Positions 8,415 to 17,153 of a DNA stretch of 64,000 nucleotides are shown piece after piece. The position numbers and the translations under genes were made by a program. A model generated the notes under the pieces. The model had not been told where the DNA came from. It was given only the letters and a program-made list of their open reading frames with translations, and ran no database searches. This DNA comes from Flavobacterium kingsejongi (GTDB lineage: Bacteria > Bacteroidota > Bacteroidia > Flavobacteriales > Flavobacteriaceae), in the NCBI RefSeq assembly GCF_003076475.1, contig NZ_CP020919.1, forward strand, positions 2,728,001 to 2,792,000, in the 5' to 3' direction. The stretch's first letter is position 1; each line of letters begins with the position of its first letter.

Positions 8415-8570
8415 ATGACCAGCGGTTATGCAAAATCCAACAAATTAAAGCTTTTTTATGATATCCTGCTTTATGGAGGCCTTGTTGTTGTCCTATTAAC
8501 GGTTGTGCTGCTTTTTGGCGTTTTATTTCGTTATTTTAGAGTTTTAATTGACCGTATTTCAATACTATAA
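8415..8570 (+). CDS. Small single-span membrane protein, 51 residues
   Basis: A short ORF opens with ATG 8415 and stops with TAA 8568-8570. It encodes a basic N-terminus (YAKSNKLKLFYD), one strongly hydrophobic span at about residues 18-38 (LLYGGLVVVLLTVVLLFGVL) and a polar tail with Arg residues. Such composition is typical of small membrane proteins and unlikely by chance in AT-rich intergenic DNA. It is 55 bases upstream of the amidase on the same strand, so the two may be coexpressed. No family is recognised and no clear promoter is visible. Confidence 0.5.
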   Translation: MTSGYAKSNKLKLFYDILLYGGLVVVLLTVVLLFGVLFRYFRVLIDRISIL

Positions 8571-8624
8571 TTGTTTCCTTTATCGTTATAAAATTTAAAC
8601 CGTACTAACCCCAAACTTAACCTT

Positions 8625-9242
8625 ATGAAAAAACAAATTAAAGTAATGTTGGCTTTCGCTATTGTATTGTCTTTTGCTTTTACAATACCGCAAATTCCTG
8701 TTAAGCCTTTTCGCGTGATCATTGATGCCGGACATGGCGGCCGGGATTATGGTGCAAAAACAGGACAAGCTACTGAAAAAGATATTACGGAAGCCATAGC
8801 ACAAAAAATAAAGCTGATGAATAAAGATCAGAACATTGAAATTTATGTGACCCGTAACGGCGATACTTTTATGGATCTTAAAGATAGGGTCCAGTTCGTG
8901 AATAGTCTGGATGCCAATTTACTTATTTCCCTACATGTGAGTTCGGATAAGGATGTCGCATCATCGGGAATGGGAATCTATACCTATACCGATTCCAGCC
9001 ATTATAAGGAATCAACGGCTTATGCCAATCAGTTAAAAAATAAATTGTCAGAAAATAAAAACTGGCAGATAGCACCCATTAAAGAAGCCTCATTCTATAT
9101 TTTAAAAAATGTAAATACTCCTGCATTACACCTGGATCTTGGTTATTTATCAAATGCCAAGGATAAAGCTATCCTAAGTTCTACTGATGGGCAGGATGAA
9201 ATTTCAAATGCAATTTTGGATTATATCCAGGCTATACGCTAA
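8625..9242 (+). CDS. N-acetylmuramoyl-L-alanine amidase-like protein (Amidase_3)
   Basis: Amidase_3 enzymes cut the bond between MurNAc and L-Ala in peptidoglycan using zinc. The 205-residue protein has an N-terminal hydrophobic export signal (residues 5-22), IIDAGHGG with zinc ligand H37, a Glu near 51 and SLHVSS with H104. The last motif, normally a catalytic Glu before the GF/Y-x-SN stretch, reads LDLGYLSN with Asp171, so activity may be altered. It is shorter than classical amidases with an AMIN domain. It probably acts in the periplasm. A 51-residue membrane protein gene precedes it. Confidence 0.85.
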   Translation: MKKQIKVMLAFAIVLSFAFTIPQIPVKPFRVIIDAGHGGRDYGAKTGQATEKDITEAIAQKIKLMNKDQNIEIYVTRNGDTFMDLKDRVQFVNSLDANLLISLHVSSDKDVASSGMGIYTYTDSSHYKESTAYANQLKNKLSENKNWQIAPIKEASFYILKNVNTPALHLDLGYLSNAKDKAILSSTDGQDEISNAILDYIQAIR

Positions 9243-9364
9243 TTGAACGCGTTAACAGCTCTTAACAAAGATTAGTATAAGTTTAATATGATGATTGAAT
9301 CGTTCGGAAATGGTATTTGTAATTTTATAAGAACCAAATTATTAAACTTTAAAAAATTAATGTT

Positions 9365-9913
9365 ATGAGTAAGAAAATTGCAATTTTAGCCACCAGCGGA
9401 TTTGAGGAAAGTGAATTAAAATCACCGAAAGAACGGCTGGAAAAAGAAGGATGGACCGCTCATATTGTCAGCCTGAAACCGGGAACAATTCGTGCAGAAG
9501 TCAATAACGAATGGACGAACGAATATAAAGTGGATAAAACTCTGGATGAAGTTACGGCTAATGATTATCATGCACTGGTACTTCCCGGTGGTGTGGTCAA
9601 TCCGGATGCGCTCCGCAGAAGCGATAAGGCAGTGCAGTTTGTAAAGGATTTCTTTACTGCTAAAAAACCGGTAGCCGCAATCTGCCACGGGCCACAAATA
9701 TTAATCAATGCAGAAGTGGTCGACGGCCGTAAGATGACATCTTTCTTTTCCATCCGTAAAGATTTGGAGAATGCAGGTGCCCATTGGGTAGACCAGGAAG
9801 TTGTGGTCGATGAAGGATTTGTGACCAGTAGGAATCCGAACGACCTTCCGGCATTTAACGATAAAATGGTCGAAGAAATAAAAGAAGGCAAGCATGAACT
9901 ACAGCATGATTAA
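9365..9913 (+). CDS. DJ-1/PfpI family protein (YhbO-type)
   Basis: A 182-residue cytoplasmic protein of the PfpI/DJ-1 class I glutamine amidotransferase-like fold. AAICHGPQIL near residue 104 holds the nucleophile elbow Cys followed by His, and an acidic residue is available from the N-terminal GFEESEL. TSFFSIRKDLENAGAHWVDQEVVVDEGFVTSRNP is typical of the YhbO/GSP18 subgroup, which is linked to stress defence and reported glyoxalase/deglycase activity. It is followed by a strong terminator and looks monocistronic. Expected size for the family is 170-190. Confidence 0.92.
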   Translation: MSKKIAILATSGFEESELKSPKERLEKEGWTAHIVSLKPGTIRAEVNNEWTNEYKVDKTLDEVTANDYHALVLPGGVVNPDALRRSDKAVQFVKDFFTAKKPVAAICHGPQILINAEVVDGRKMTSFFSIRKDLENAGAHWVDQEVVVDEGFVTSRNPNDLPAFNDKMVEEIKEGKHELQHD

Positions 9914-9954
9914 TTCAATTTAGATTCAACAGTAGCTGAATCAATCTGCTTTTT

Positions 9955-9991
9955 AAAACTCCCGTTTCCAATTTGGAACCGGGAGTTTTTT
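9955..9991. terminator. Bidirectional hairpin terminator
   Basis: Arms AAAACTCCCG and CGGGAGTTTT, with an inner TTCC/GGAA pairing and one mismatch, end in T6. It lies between the convergent DJ-1 family gene and the luciferase-like monooxygenase. Confidence 0.88.
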
Positions 9992-10003
9992 ATGTAGCCT
10001 AAA

Positions 10004-11008
10004 TTACTGAGGGAAAATTTGTGCCAGTAGGCGATAGGATTCCTTACGGTCTTCGAAGTTTTCGGCCATAGTGGCTACCATGATTTCCTCGATATCGTAT
10101 TGATCGGCCAGTTTCAGGAATTTACGTTGTACCTCTTCCGGAGTCCCGGCGACAAAACGGCCTCTGTTATAGGCTATCCTTGCTTTTTGTGCCAAGCTGT
10201 ATTTGATACTCATAATTTCTTCATAGGAAGGAAGGTCACCGGTAGCACCGGATTCAATATGCAGCATCCGGTAATCGAATTCTGTAATCCATTGTTGTAT
10301 TTTCTCCTTATCTTCAGAACAAAAGGCGAAAATCCCCATATTGACTTCCGGAGTCTGCCGTTCTGGCGATGGTTTGAAATTATGGCGGTAAAATTCAACA
10401 ACATCCGGGCCACCTTCTGGATTGATAAAATGGGCAAAAGAAAGTGCCATTCCAAAATGTGCCGCAAACTGTGCGCTATCGCCGCTGGAGGTTAAAATCC
10501 ACAGGTTAGGAATTTGTTCCGGCCTTGGATAGGACTTTACTTTTTCATGGATGGTATCGGGTAATTCATCACCTCTCAGGAAAGCCTGTACATCGACCAA
10601 CTGCTGCATAAAATCTTTTTCGCTGAAATTGTTTGCAGGATTTAACAGGTGGGAGGATAAGCGATCGCCGCCCGGAGCCCTTCCAATCCCCAGGTCAATA
10701 CGACCCGGATAGAGGGTTTCCAAAAGCCCAAAATTCTCAGCGACTTTTAAAGCACTATGGTTCGGGAGCATAATACCGCCTGACCCTATTTTAATTGTAT
10801 TTGTTTTGCCTGCGAGGTATGGAATCAACACTTCCGGGGCACTTCCGGCTACCATTTTAAAGTTATGGTGTTCGGATACCCAATAACGGGTAAAACCCAG
10901 TGCTTCGGCCAGCTGTACTAATTCACCCGATTGTTCCAGGGCCTCTTTTGCAGTGCCGCCTCTTTTTACCTGGGATTGATCCAGGACGCTTAGTTTAATA
11001 TTTCTCAT
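10004..11008 (-). CDS. Luciferase-like flavin-dependent monooxygenase (LLM class)
   Basis: A 334-residue TIM-barrel protein of the bacterial-luciferase-like family (MsnO8/YhbW-type). Markers are LSVLDQSQ at the start, RYWVSEHHN (conserved E-H-H near residue 47), GSGGIMLPNHSALKVAE, and RIDLGIGRAPGGD near residue 108. These proteins usually use reduced flavin supplied by a reductase to oxidise small organics. The substrate is not predictable. It is a single gene. A perfect 17-bp palindrome 45 bases upstream suggests control by a dimeric regulator. Confidence 0.9.
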   Translation of the reverse strand: MRNIKLSVLDQSQVKRGGTAKEALEQSGELVQLAEALGFTRYWVSEHHNFKMVAGSAPEVLIPYLAGKTNTIKIGSGGIMLPNHSALKVAENFGLLETLYPGRIDLGIGRAPGGDRLSSHLLNPANNFSEKDFMQQLVDVQAFLRGDELPDTIHEKVKSYPRPEQIPNLWILTSSGDSAQFAAHFGMALSFAHFINPEGGPDVVEFYRHNFKPSPERQTPEVNMGIFAFCSEDKEKIQQWITEFDYRMLHIESGATGDLPSYEEIMSIKYSLAQKARIAYNRGRFVAGTPEEVQRKFLKLADQYDIEEIMVATMAENFEDRKESYRLLAQIFPQ

Positions 11009-11052
11009 TGTGATTTACGGTCTATGATTATACTCCTAAATTGCAGTTTCTT

Positions 11053-11069
11053 ATGACACTTAGTGTCAT
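11053..11069. promoter_or_regulatory. 17-bp perfect palindrome, operator candidate
   Basis: ATGACACT-T-AGTGTCAT is a perfect dyad upstream of the luciferase-like gene. A second, weaker dyad (GTAAC-N5-GTTAC, 11075-11089) follows. No adjacent regulator gene is present. A role as operator is inferred from symmetry and position. Confidence 0.5.
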
Positions 11070-11251
11070 TTGGAGTAACGTAAAGTTACGAAGTAAATTT
11101 CTTATCCGTTATTATATTGCGCTTATTGAGGAGATGGATGCAGCGAATAGTGAATTGTTTTTTGTTTTAACACCCGAAAAGAAAAGTTATTTGTTTTTTG
11201 TATCCTATAGTTTCAAAAGAATACTGTTTTTGCAGTTTGGTAATTTTGGGG

Positions 11252-11281
11252 TAAAAAAATCCCCTGAAGCAATCAGGGGAT
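11252..11281 (-). terminator. purL terminator
   Basis: On the minus strand the arms ATCCCCTGA and TCAGGGGAT with a 5-base loop are followed by a T7 run. It lies 12 bases after the purL stop. Confidence 0.9.
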
Positions 11282-11292
11282 AGAGTGGAATA

Positions 11293-14200
11293 TTATTTTT
11301 GGGTTTCAATCCATTTTCGTGCATTGACAAACGCTTCATGCCAAGGGGAAACTTCATCGTTTCGTCCTTCCGGATAATTAGCCCAGTTCCACTGGAACGT
11401 CGAACGCTCAATGTGTGGCATCATCACCAGGTGGCGTCCTGTAGTATCACACATCATTGCGATATCAAAGGCCGAACCATTAGGATTGGCAGGGTAACCT
11501 TCATAAGCATATTTAGAAACCACATTATAGCGGTTTTCGCTATACGGAAGTTCAAATTTACCTTCACCATGAGAAATCCAAACACCTAAAGTACTTCCGG
11601 CTAATGTATTCAGCATTACGGAATTGTTCTCCTGTACTTTTACAGAAGTAAAGCCACTTTCGTGTTTTTTAGAATCGTTATGGAGCATTTTTGGCTTCTT
11701 CTCATGATCCGGGTTGATCAGGCCTAATTCTACAAAAAGCTGGCATCCGTTACAGATTCCTACCGATAAGGTATCTTCTCTTTTGAAGAAGTTGTCCAAG
11801 GCTGTTTTGGCTTTTTCATTGTATAAAAAGGCACCAGCCCATCCTTTGGCAGAACCCAGAACGTCAGAGTTAGAGAATCCACCTACAGCACCGATAAACT
11901 GAATGTCTTCCAGTGTTTCCCTTCCGGAGATTAAGTCCGTCATGTGTACGTCTTTCACGTCAAATCCGGCCAGGTACATCGCATTGGCCATCTCGCGTTC
12001 GGAATTACTCCCTTTTTCACGGATGATGGCTGCTTTTGGTCTTGCTGTTGCAGCATCAATTACTGGTTTTTTACCTGTAAAGTGGCTTGGGAAGCTAAAC
12101 TGAAGCGGTTGGTTTTTATAGTTGTCAAAACGTTCTTTGGCTTTTTGGGCACCCGATTGTTTGCGGTCTAATAAATAAGACGTTTTGTACCAGATATCTC
12201 TAAATTCTGAAACTTCAAATAGATTTCCTTCGATCGAAAGATTTTTACTTTTTTCAACTTGACCAATTTTAAAAAACTCTATATTTTTTTGAGATAATTT
12301 TTGCTCAATATTACTCTGCTTGTTCGCTTGAAATACTATTCCAATATTTTCAGAAAAAAGAATTTTTACTAAATTTTTCTCGCTTAATTTACTAAATGAA
12401 ATTCTTGCACCAAGATTATTGTCTGCGAAGCACATCTCTAATAATGTAGTAATTAATCCTCCACTTCCAATATCATGCCCAGCAATTATATCACCATCTA
12501 AGATTAGTTCTTGAATGGCATTAAATGCATTTTTAAAAAAATCAGAATTTTTTATTGTTGGAGTTTCATGACCAATTGATTTCCTAATTTGAGCATAAGA
12601 AGATCCTCCCAGTTTGTAAGCATCCTGAGAAAGGTTAATGTAATAGATGTTTCCACCGTTTTTCTGTAATACAGGCTCTACCACTTTTTTAATGTCGGTA
12701 CAGTTTCCTCCTGCGGATATTATTACAGTACCCGGAGCGATAACATCACCATCGGCATATTTCTGTTTCATAGACAGGGAATCTTTTCCGGTTGGGATAT
12801 TGATTCCAAGTTCAATAGCAAAATCAGAACAGCCTTTTACTGCTTCATAGAGTCGGGCATCTTCGCCTTCATTTTTACAGGCCCACATCCAGTTGGCTGA
12901 AAGTGATACACCCTGTAATCCGTTTTTGATCGGTGCCCAGATGATATTTGATAATGCTTCTGCAATGGCATTTCGGCTTCCAGCAACAGGATCAATGAGG
13001 GCAGAAATAGGCGCATGACCAATAGATGTTGCAACGCCTTCTTTTCCTAAATAATCCAACGCCATTACCCCAACATTATTCAAAGGCAATTGTAAAGGTC
13101 CAGCACATTGTTGTTTGGCTACTTTTCCACCAACACAACGGTCTACTTTGTTGGTCAGCCAATCTTTACAAGCTACCGCCTCCAATTGTAATATTTTTTC
13201 TGTTTCAGTATATAAACTTAGCCCCTCTATTAATAAACCAGTTTCTGAATAATAATCAATTTCTTTATAGTTTCGAGTAATTGTAGTATCTTCCATTACT
13301 ACTTTTGGAGAACTTCCAAACATGTCTTCCAAAGCAAAATCCATAGGTTTTGCGCCTGTAGTTTTAGATTCAAATGTAAAGCGGTGATTTCCGGTTACAT
13401 CCCCCACAGCGTACATTGGCGAACGTTCCCGGTCGGCAATTTTTTGCAGGGTATCCATATCTTTTTGTCCAATAACCAATCCCATTCTTTCCTGGGATTC
13501 GTTACCGATGATTTCTTTAGCAGAAAGGGTAGGGTCTCCCACCGGTAATTTGTCCAGGTCAATTAAGCCTCCGGTTTCTTCAACCAGTTCAGACAGGCAG
13601 TTCAGGTGGCCACCTGCACCGTGATCGTGGATGGAAACGATAGGATTTTCATCGCTTTCTACCAATCCGCGAATTGCATTGGCAGCCCGTTTTTGCATTT
13701 CAGGATTAGAACGCTGGATGGCATTCAGCTCGATACCCGAATTGAAGGCACCGGTATCTGCGGACGAAACTGCAGCACCACCCATTCCGATTCTATAATT
13801 TTCACCCCCTAAAATGACGATTTTATCGCCCGGTTGTGGTTTCTTTTTGATCGCCTGACTTTCTTTGCCATACCCAATTCCACCAGCAAGCATAATGACT
13901 TTGTCAAATCCTAACTTGCGGTTGTCTTCTTCGTGTTCAAAGGTCAATACGGAACCGGTAATAAGCGGCTGGCCGAATTTATTTCCAAAATCGGAAGCAC
14001 CATTAGACGCTTTAATCAGGATGTCCATTGGTGTCTGGTACAGCCATTTTCTTTCGTCCATTCCGTTCTCCCAGTTGCGGTCTGCTTCCAGTCGGGAATA
14101 GGCGGTCATGTATACCGCTGTTCCGGCTAATGGCAATGAGCCCTGACCTCCTGCGAGACGATCACGGATTTCACCTCCGGAACCTGTTGCGGCCCCATTA

Positions 14201-14973
14201 AAAGGTTCTACCGTGGTGGGGAAGTTATGGGTTTCTGCTTTCAGGGAAATAACAGAATCAAAATCTTTGGTTGTATAAAAATCAGGCTTATCGGCTGATT
14301 TAGGTGCGAATTGTTGTACGGTAGGGCCTTTTACAAAAGCCACATTGTCTTTATAAGCAGAAACAATATCATTCGGATTTTCAGAAGCCGTCTTTTTGAT
14401 CAGTTTGAATAGCGAAGATGGTTTTTCTTCCCCGTCGATCACAAACGTACCGTTGAAAATTTTGTGGCGGCAGTGTTCTGAATTGACCTGTGAAAATCCA
14501 AATACTTCGGAATCGGTAAGCTTACGGCCTATTTTTTCGGAAAGCGTATTAAGATAGTCTACTTCTTCAGTACTCAATGCCAATCCTTCTGTAGCATTGA
14601 ATGCCGCGATATCCCCAATTTCCAAAATCGGTTCGGGCTGTATCGCAATGGTATAGATTTCCTGGTTTAATTCGGTATATTTTTGCGAAAGCATCGGGTC
14701 GAAATCGGTGAAAGTATCGGCTACTTTCTGGAATTCTTCAATCCTGAGGATGCCTTCAATTCCCATGTTCTGGGTAATTTCAACAGCATTCGTACTCCAT
14801 GGCGTAATCATTGCGGCACGGGGGCCAACAAAAAAATCCGCAAGCACGGATTTTTCTATTTTATGAGCGTCGCCAAAAAGCCAGTTTAATTTTGAGATAT
14901 TTTCAGCAGAAAGTTCGTTTTGCGACTGAACTGCAAAAACCGTATTTGTTTGGTTTCCGAAGAAATGAATCAT
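11293..14973 (-). CDS. purL: Phosphoribosylformylglycinamidine synthase, single-chain
   Basis: PurL converts FGAR, glutamine and ATP to FGAM in purine synthesis. At 1226 residues this is the long single-polypeptide type, with N-terminal PurS-like domain, AIR-synthase-like halves (LSLKAETHNFPTTVEPFNGAATGSGG region near residue 240) and a C-terminal class I glutaminase. The glutaminase nucleophile is Cys1074 in GICNGCQ, with His1187 and Glu1189 in PHIER. Family length is about 1,200-1,300. Two stretches (about 12,190-12,640 and 13,190-13,330) are much richer in A+T than the rest, yet the frame stays open. It has a strong promoter and its own terminator. Confidence 0.98.
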   Translation of the reverse strand: MIHFFGNQTNTVFAVQSQNELSAENISKLNWLFGDAHKIEKSVLADFFVGPRAAMITPWSTNAVEITQNMGIEGILRIEEFQKVADTFTDFDPMLSQKYTELNQEIYTIAIQPEPILEIGDIAAFNATEGLALSTEEVDYLNTLSEKIGRKLTDSEVFGFSQVNSEHCRHKIFNGTFVIDGEEKPSSLFKLIKKTASENPNDIVSAYKDNVAFVKGPTVQQFAPKSADKPDFYTTKDFDSVISLKAETHNFPTTVEPFNGAATGSGGEIRDRLAGGQGSLPLAGTAVYMTAYSRLEADRNWENGMDERKWLYQTPMDILIKASNGASDFGNKFGQPLITGSVLTFEHEEDNRKLGFDKVIMLAGGIGYGKESQAIKKKPQPGDKIVILGGENYRIGMGGAAVSSADTGAFNSGIELNAIQRSNPEMQKRAANAIRGLVESDENPIVSIHDHGAGGHLNCLSELVEETGGLIDLDKLPVGDPTLSAKEIIGNESQERMGLVIGQKDMDTLQKIADRERSPMYAVGDVTGNHRFTFESKTTGAKPMDFALEDMFGSSPKVVMEDTTITRNYKEIDYYSETGLLIEGLSLYTETEKILQLEAVACKDWLTNKVDRCVGGKVAKQQCAGPLQLPLNNVGVMALDYLGKEGVATSIGHAPISALIDPVAGSRNAIAEALSNIIWAPIKNGLQGVSLSANWMWACKNEGEDARLYEAVKGCSDFAIELGINIPTGKDSLSMKQKYADGDVIAPGTVIISAGGNCTDIKKVVEPVLQKNGGNIYYINLSQDAYKLGGSSYAQIRKSIGHETPTIKNSDFFKNAFNAIQELILDGDIIAGHDIGSGGLITTLLEMCFADNNLGARISFSKLSEKNLVKILFSENIGIVFQANKQSNIEQKLSQKNIEFFKIGQVEKSKNLSIEGNLFEVSEFRDIWYKTSYLLDRKQSGAQKAKERFDNYKNQPLQFSFPSHFTGKKPVIDAATARPKAAIIREKGSNSEREMANAMYLAGFDVKDVHMTDLISGRETLEDIQFIGAVGGFSNSDVLGSAKGWAGAFLYNEKAKTALDNFFKREDTLSVGICNGCQLFVELGLINPDHEKKPKMLHNDSKKHESGFTSVKVQENNSVMLNTLAGSTLGVWISHGEGKFELPYSENRYNVVSKYAYEGYPANPNGSAFDIAMMCDTTGRHLVMMPHIERSTFQWNWANYPEGRNDEVSPWHEAFVNARKWIETQK

Positions 14974-15002
14974 GTTGTTTTTAGTTATGTTGTTGCGTTA
15001 CG

Positions 15003-15033
15003 CAAAATTAATTCAATTGTATGAAATAGGCAA
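15003..15033 (-). promoter_or_regulatory. purL promoter (-33 TTG, -7 TAATTTTG)
   Basis: The minus strand shows TTG at 15033-15031, a 20-base spacer, and an exact -7 element TAATTTTG at 15010-15003. The purL ATG is 30 bases further on. This is one of the clearest Bacteroidota promoters in the window. Confidence 0.75.
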
Positions 15034-15056
15034 TTTGAAAACGCTTTATTTGAAAA

Positions 15057-16565
15057 TTATTCTGCACTATAATTATAAGCCCCCAAATCTGCAGGGGTAC
15101 TCCTTGGATTTCCTAAGATATCATTGGGAACTGGTGTAGAAGGTGCTACATTTCGTGCAGCAGAACTTTCCTGTATTTTGAGGTTATTATTCCCCGGATT
15201 GATAAACCTCGGGTTGTTCGAGGTGGATGTTTTGGCGATCAGGCAATTGTTATAATACACATCACTGGACGCAGTACTGCTGGTAAACTGGTACAGTGGA
15301 TTGCTGCCGTACTGCCCGGAAAAGTCAATAAATTTGATCAGGCAATAGTTGAAGGCAAGCTGGAATTGTGCATTGTTATTCTTGCTTAGTCCCAATTCAA
15401 GGTTGTTATTACCGTATATGATACAGTTGGTAAAGCTGGAATTCTGTAGGTTTTCCGTTAAGGTTCCCGTAGAAGTTTCTATAAAGTTGGTCAGGGTAAC
15501 AGTAGGAGCAGAACGCGAGCCGCTATTCCAGTAATTGCCAAAGGTAGATTGGCTAAAGTTATATGTTCCACCATACGTCCCTGCAAAAGTACTTTCACCG
15601 GTTCGGCTGATGACTACATTCTCTCCGGTGATAACTCCGGTTCGTGCCAATATTCCTGAATTGGTATGATTGTACAGTTGGGTATTTTTGATCACTAAAG
15701 GCGAATTTTCAACCAATATTCCAATTCCGGCATTTTTGATAGTAGCATAATTAATACTGTTGTTCACACTACCCGAAGTGAGCCAGATCGTACCCCATTG
15801 TCCTGGTGTATCGGAAAAAGAGGGCTCGAGGCGGTCCCCTTCAAAAACCACCTGATCGGTTAATGTACCGTTGACCTGTAAGGAAGCATTGTTGGCAGCG
15901 ATTAATCCGGATCCGGAATGGAAATGGATTTTTGCTCCGGGATCGATAGTAAGCGTTTTGTTCCCTGGGATGGCTGCATAGCCGTAAATGACATAGGGTT
16001 TTTGAGCCGTCCAGTGGAGTTCACTATCATCAAGGAAGAAACCATAGACTTCTTCACCACCAATAGGCAGGGTTTCGTAGGTTCCATCTGTATTCCGTGC
16101 AGGATACAGGAAGACAGCATCCTGGATCAGGGTGACTAAGTTTACATTTTGGGTAACACCGCCGCCGGAAAATTGTATTTCGTCAGTATATAGGAAGTCC
16201 GTAGGATTGGCATCCCCGATAGCTGCTGTAGTTTGAATATAAATATAAAGACTGTCTTTGGCCAGTACTTCTACATTGGTAAAAATCTTATTGTCGTTTC
16301 CGGTCATTCCATCTACTGTGATGCGGTATTTGGAATCCAGGCCTTTGCCCAGTTTCACGGAAGGGATGCTGATGTCTTTATTACTTCGGTTGTATACCTT
16401 TAAGGTGTAGGTGCTGGAACCGATGTTGGCAAACACCGTGTCGAGGTATATGGTATCCCTGGAAAACTCCAATCCACCGGAACTGGTTTCGAAATCAAAG
16501 TCTTTACGGCAGGAAGTAAAGCACACAATTGTTAGAACCAGGAATGTATAGATATAATGACGCAT
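15057..16565 (-). CDS. Lipoprotein with right-handed parallel beta-helix
   Basis: A 502-residue exported protein. The signal peptide ends in a lipobox (VCFTSC, Cys19), so it should be lipid-anchored in the outer membrane. Residues 30-140 look like an Ig-like domain (TYTLKVYNRSNKDISIPSV). From about 195 on there is a ladder of short repeats rich in Gly, Asn and Thr (GSGLIAANNASLQVNGTL, YATIKNAGIGILVENSP, LYNHTNSGILARTG), typical of parallel beta-helices. The C-terminus (DILGNPRSTPADLGAYNY) is the common end of the choice-of-anchor beta-helix group. The ligand is unknown. Single gene. Confidence 0.85.
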   Translation of the reverse strand: MRHYIYTFLVLTIVCFTSCRKDFDFETSSGGLEFSRDTIYLDTVFANIGSSTYTLKVYNRSNKDISIPSVKLGKGLDSKYRITVDGMTGNDNKIFTNVEVLAKDSLYIYIQTTAAIGDANPTDFLYTDEIQFSGGGVTQNVNLVTLIQDAVFLYPARNTDGTYETLPIGGEEVYGFFLDDSELHWTAQKPYVIYGYAAIPGNKTLTIDPGAKIHFHSGSGLIAANNASLQVNGTLTDQVVFEGDRLEPSFSDTPGQWGTIWLTSGSVNNSINYATIKNAGIGILVENSPLVIKNTQLYNHTNSGILARTGVITGENVVISRTGESTFAGTYGGTYNFSQSTFGNYWNSGSRSAPTVTLTNFIETSTGTLTENLQNSSFTNCIIYGNNNLELGLSKNNNAQFQLAFNYCLIKFIDFSGQYGSNPLYQFTSSTASSDVYYNNCLIAKTSTSNNPRFINPGNNNLKIQESSAARNVAPSTPVPNDILGNPRSTPADLGAYNYSAE

Positions 16566-16710
16566 GGAATGGTAATTTTGGTAAATGTAAATATTAATTG
16601 CATAATTTAAAAATAACTTATTTTAATTCCTGACAGGAGCCTGAAAACACTATTTTTAACCAGTTACAATCATTTTATTCTTTAATTTTACCAATCTAAA
16701 ATTTGAAATT

Positions 16711-17139
16711 ATGTCTTTTGATAAAGAAAAAATGCTGGCGATGTGCCAAAAGTTTTCTGAAAACACACTGATGGAAACACTGGAAATTGAATTTATTGAT
16801 GCGGGTGAGGATTTCTTAGTCGCGAAAATGCCGGTGAACTCAAGGGTGCACCAACCGATGGGACTCTTACATGGCGGCGCATCAGTAGCGTTGGCAGAAT
16901 CGGTGGGCAGTGCAGCCTCTATATTATATATCAATCCTGAAGAAGAGGAAGTACGGGGGATTGAAATCTCAGCCAATCATTTAAAAAGCAAGCGGGAAGG
17001 GGTCGTTTTTGGTACGGCACGCATTATTCATAAAGGAAGAACCATCCATTTGTGGGAAATAAAAGTGACCGATGAAGCCGGAAACCTGATTTCTTTGTGC
17101 AAACTGACTAATATGGTGTTACCGCGCATCAAAAAATAA
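16711..17139 (+). CDS. Hotdog-fold acyl-CoA thioesterase (MenI/PaaI type)
   Basis: A 142-residue hotdog thioesterase. VHQPMGLLHGGASVALAESVGSAAS (about residues 46-70) contains the HGG loop and the catalytic Glu of the 4-hydroxybenzoyl-CoA/DHNA-CoA thioesterase group; the C-terminal part has GRTIHLWEIKVTDEAGNLISLCKLTNMV. It lies 14 bases upstream of an isochorismate synthase gene, so hydrolysis of 1,4-dihydroxy-2-naphthoyl-CoA in menaquinone synthesis is a good inference. A general PaaI-like thioesterase is the alternative. Confidence 0.85.
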   Translation: MSFDKEKMLAMCQKFSENTLMETLEIEFIDAGEDFLVAKMPVNSRVHQPMGLLHGGASVALAESVGSAASILYINPEEEEVRGIEISANHLKSKREGVVFGTARIIHKGRTIHLWEIKVTDEAGNLISLCKLTNMVLPRIKK

Positions 17140-17153
17140 AAGAGGCTACGGAC

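Noticed and set aside
11041..11283. An 80-residue plus-strand ORF before purL
   Set aside because: It runs over the operator dyad and the purL terminator, starts at a TTG and has no recognisable motif.
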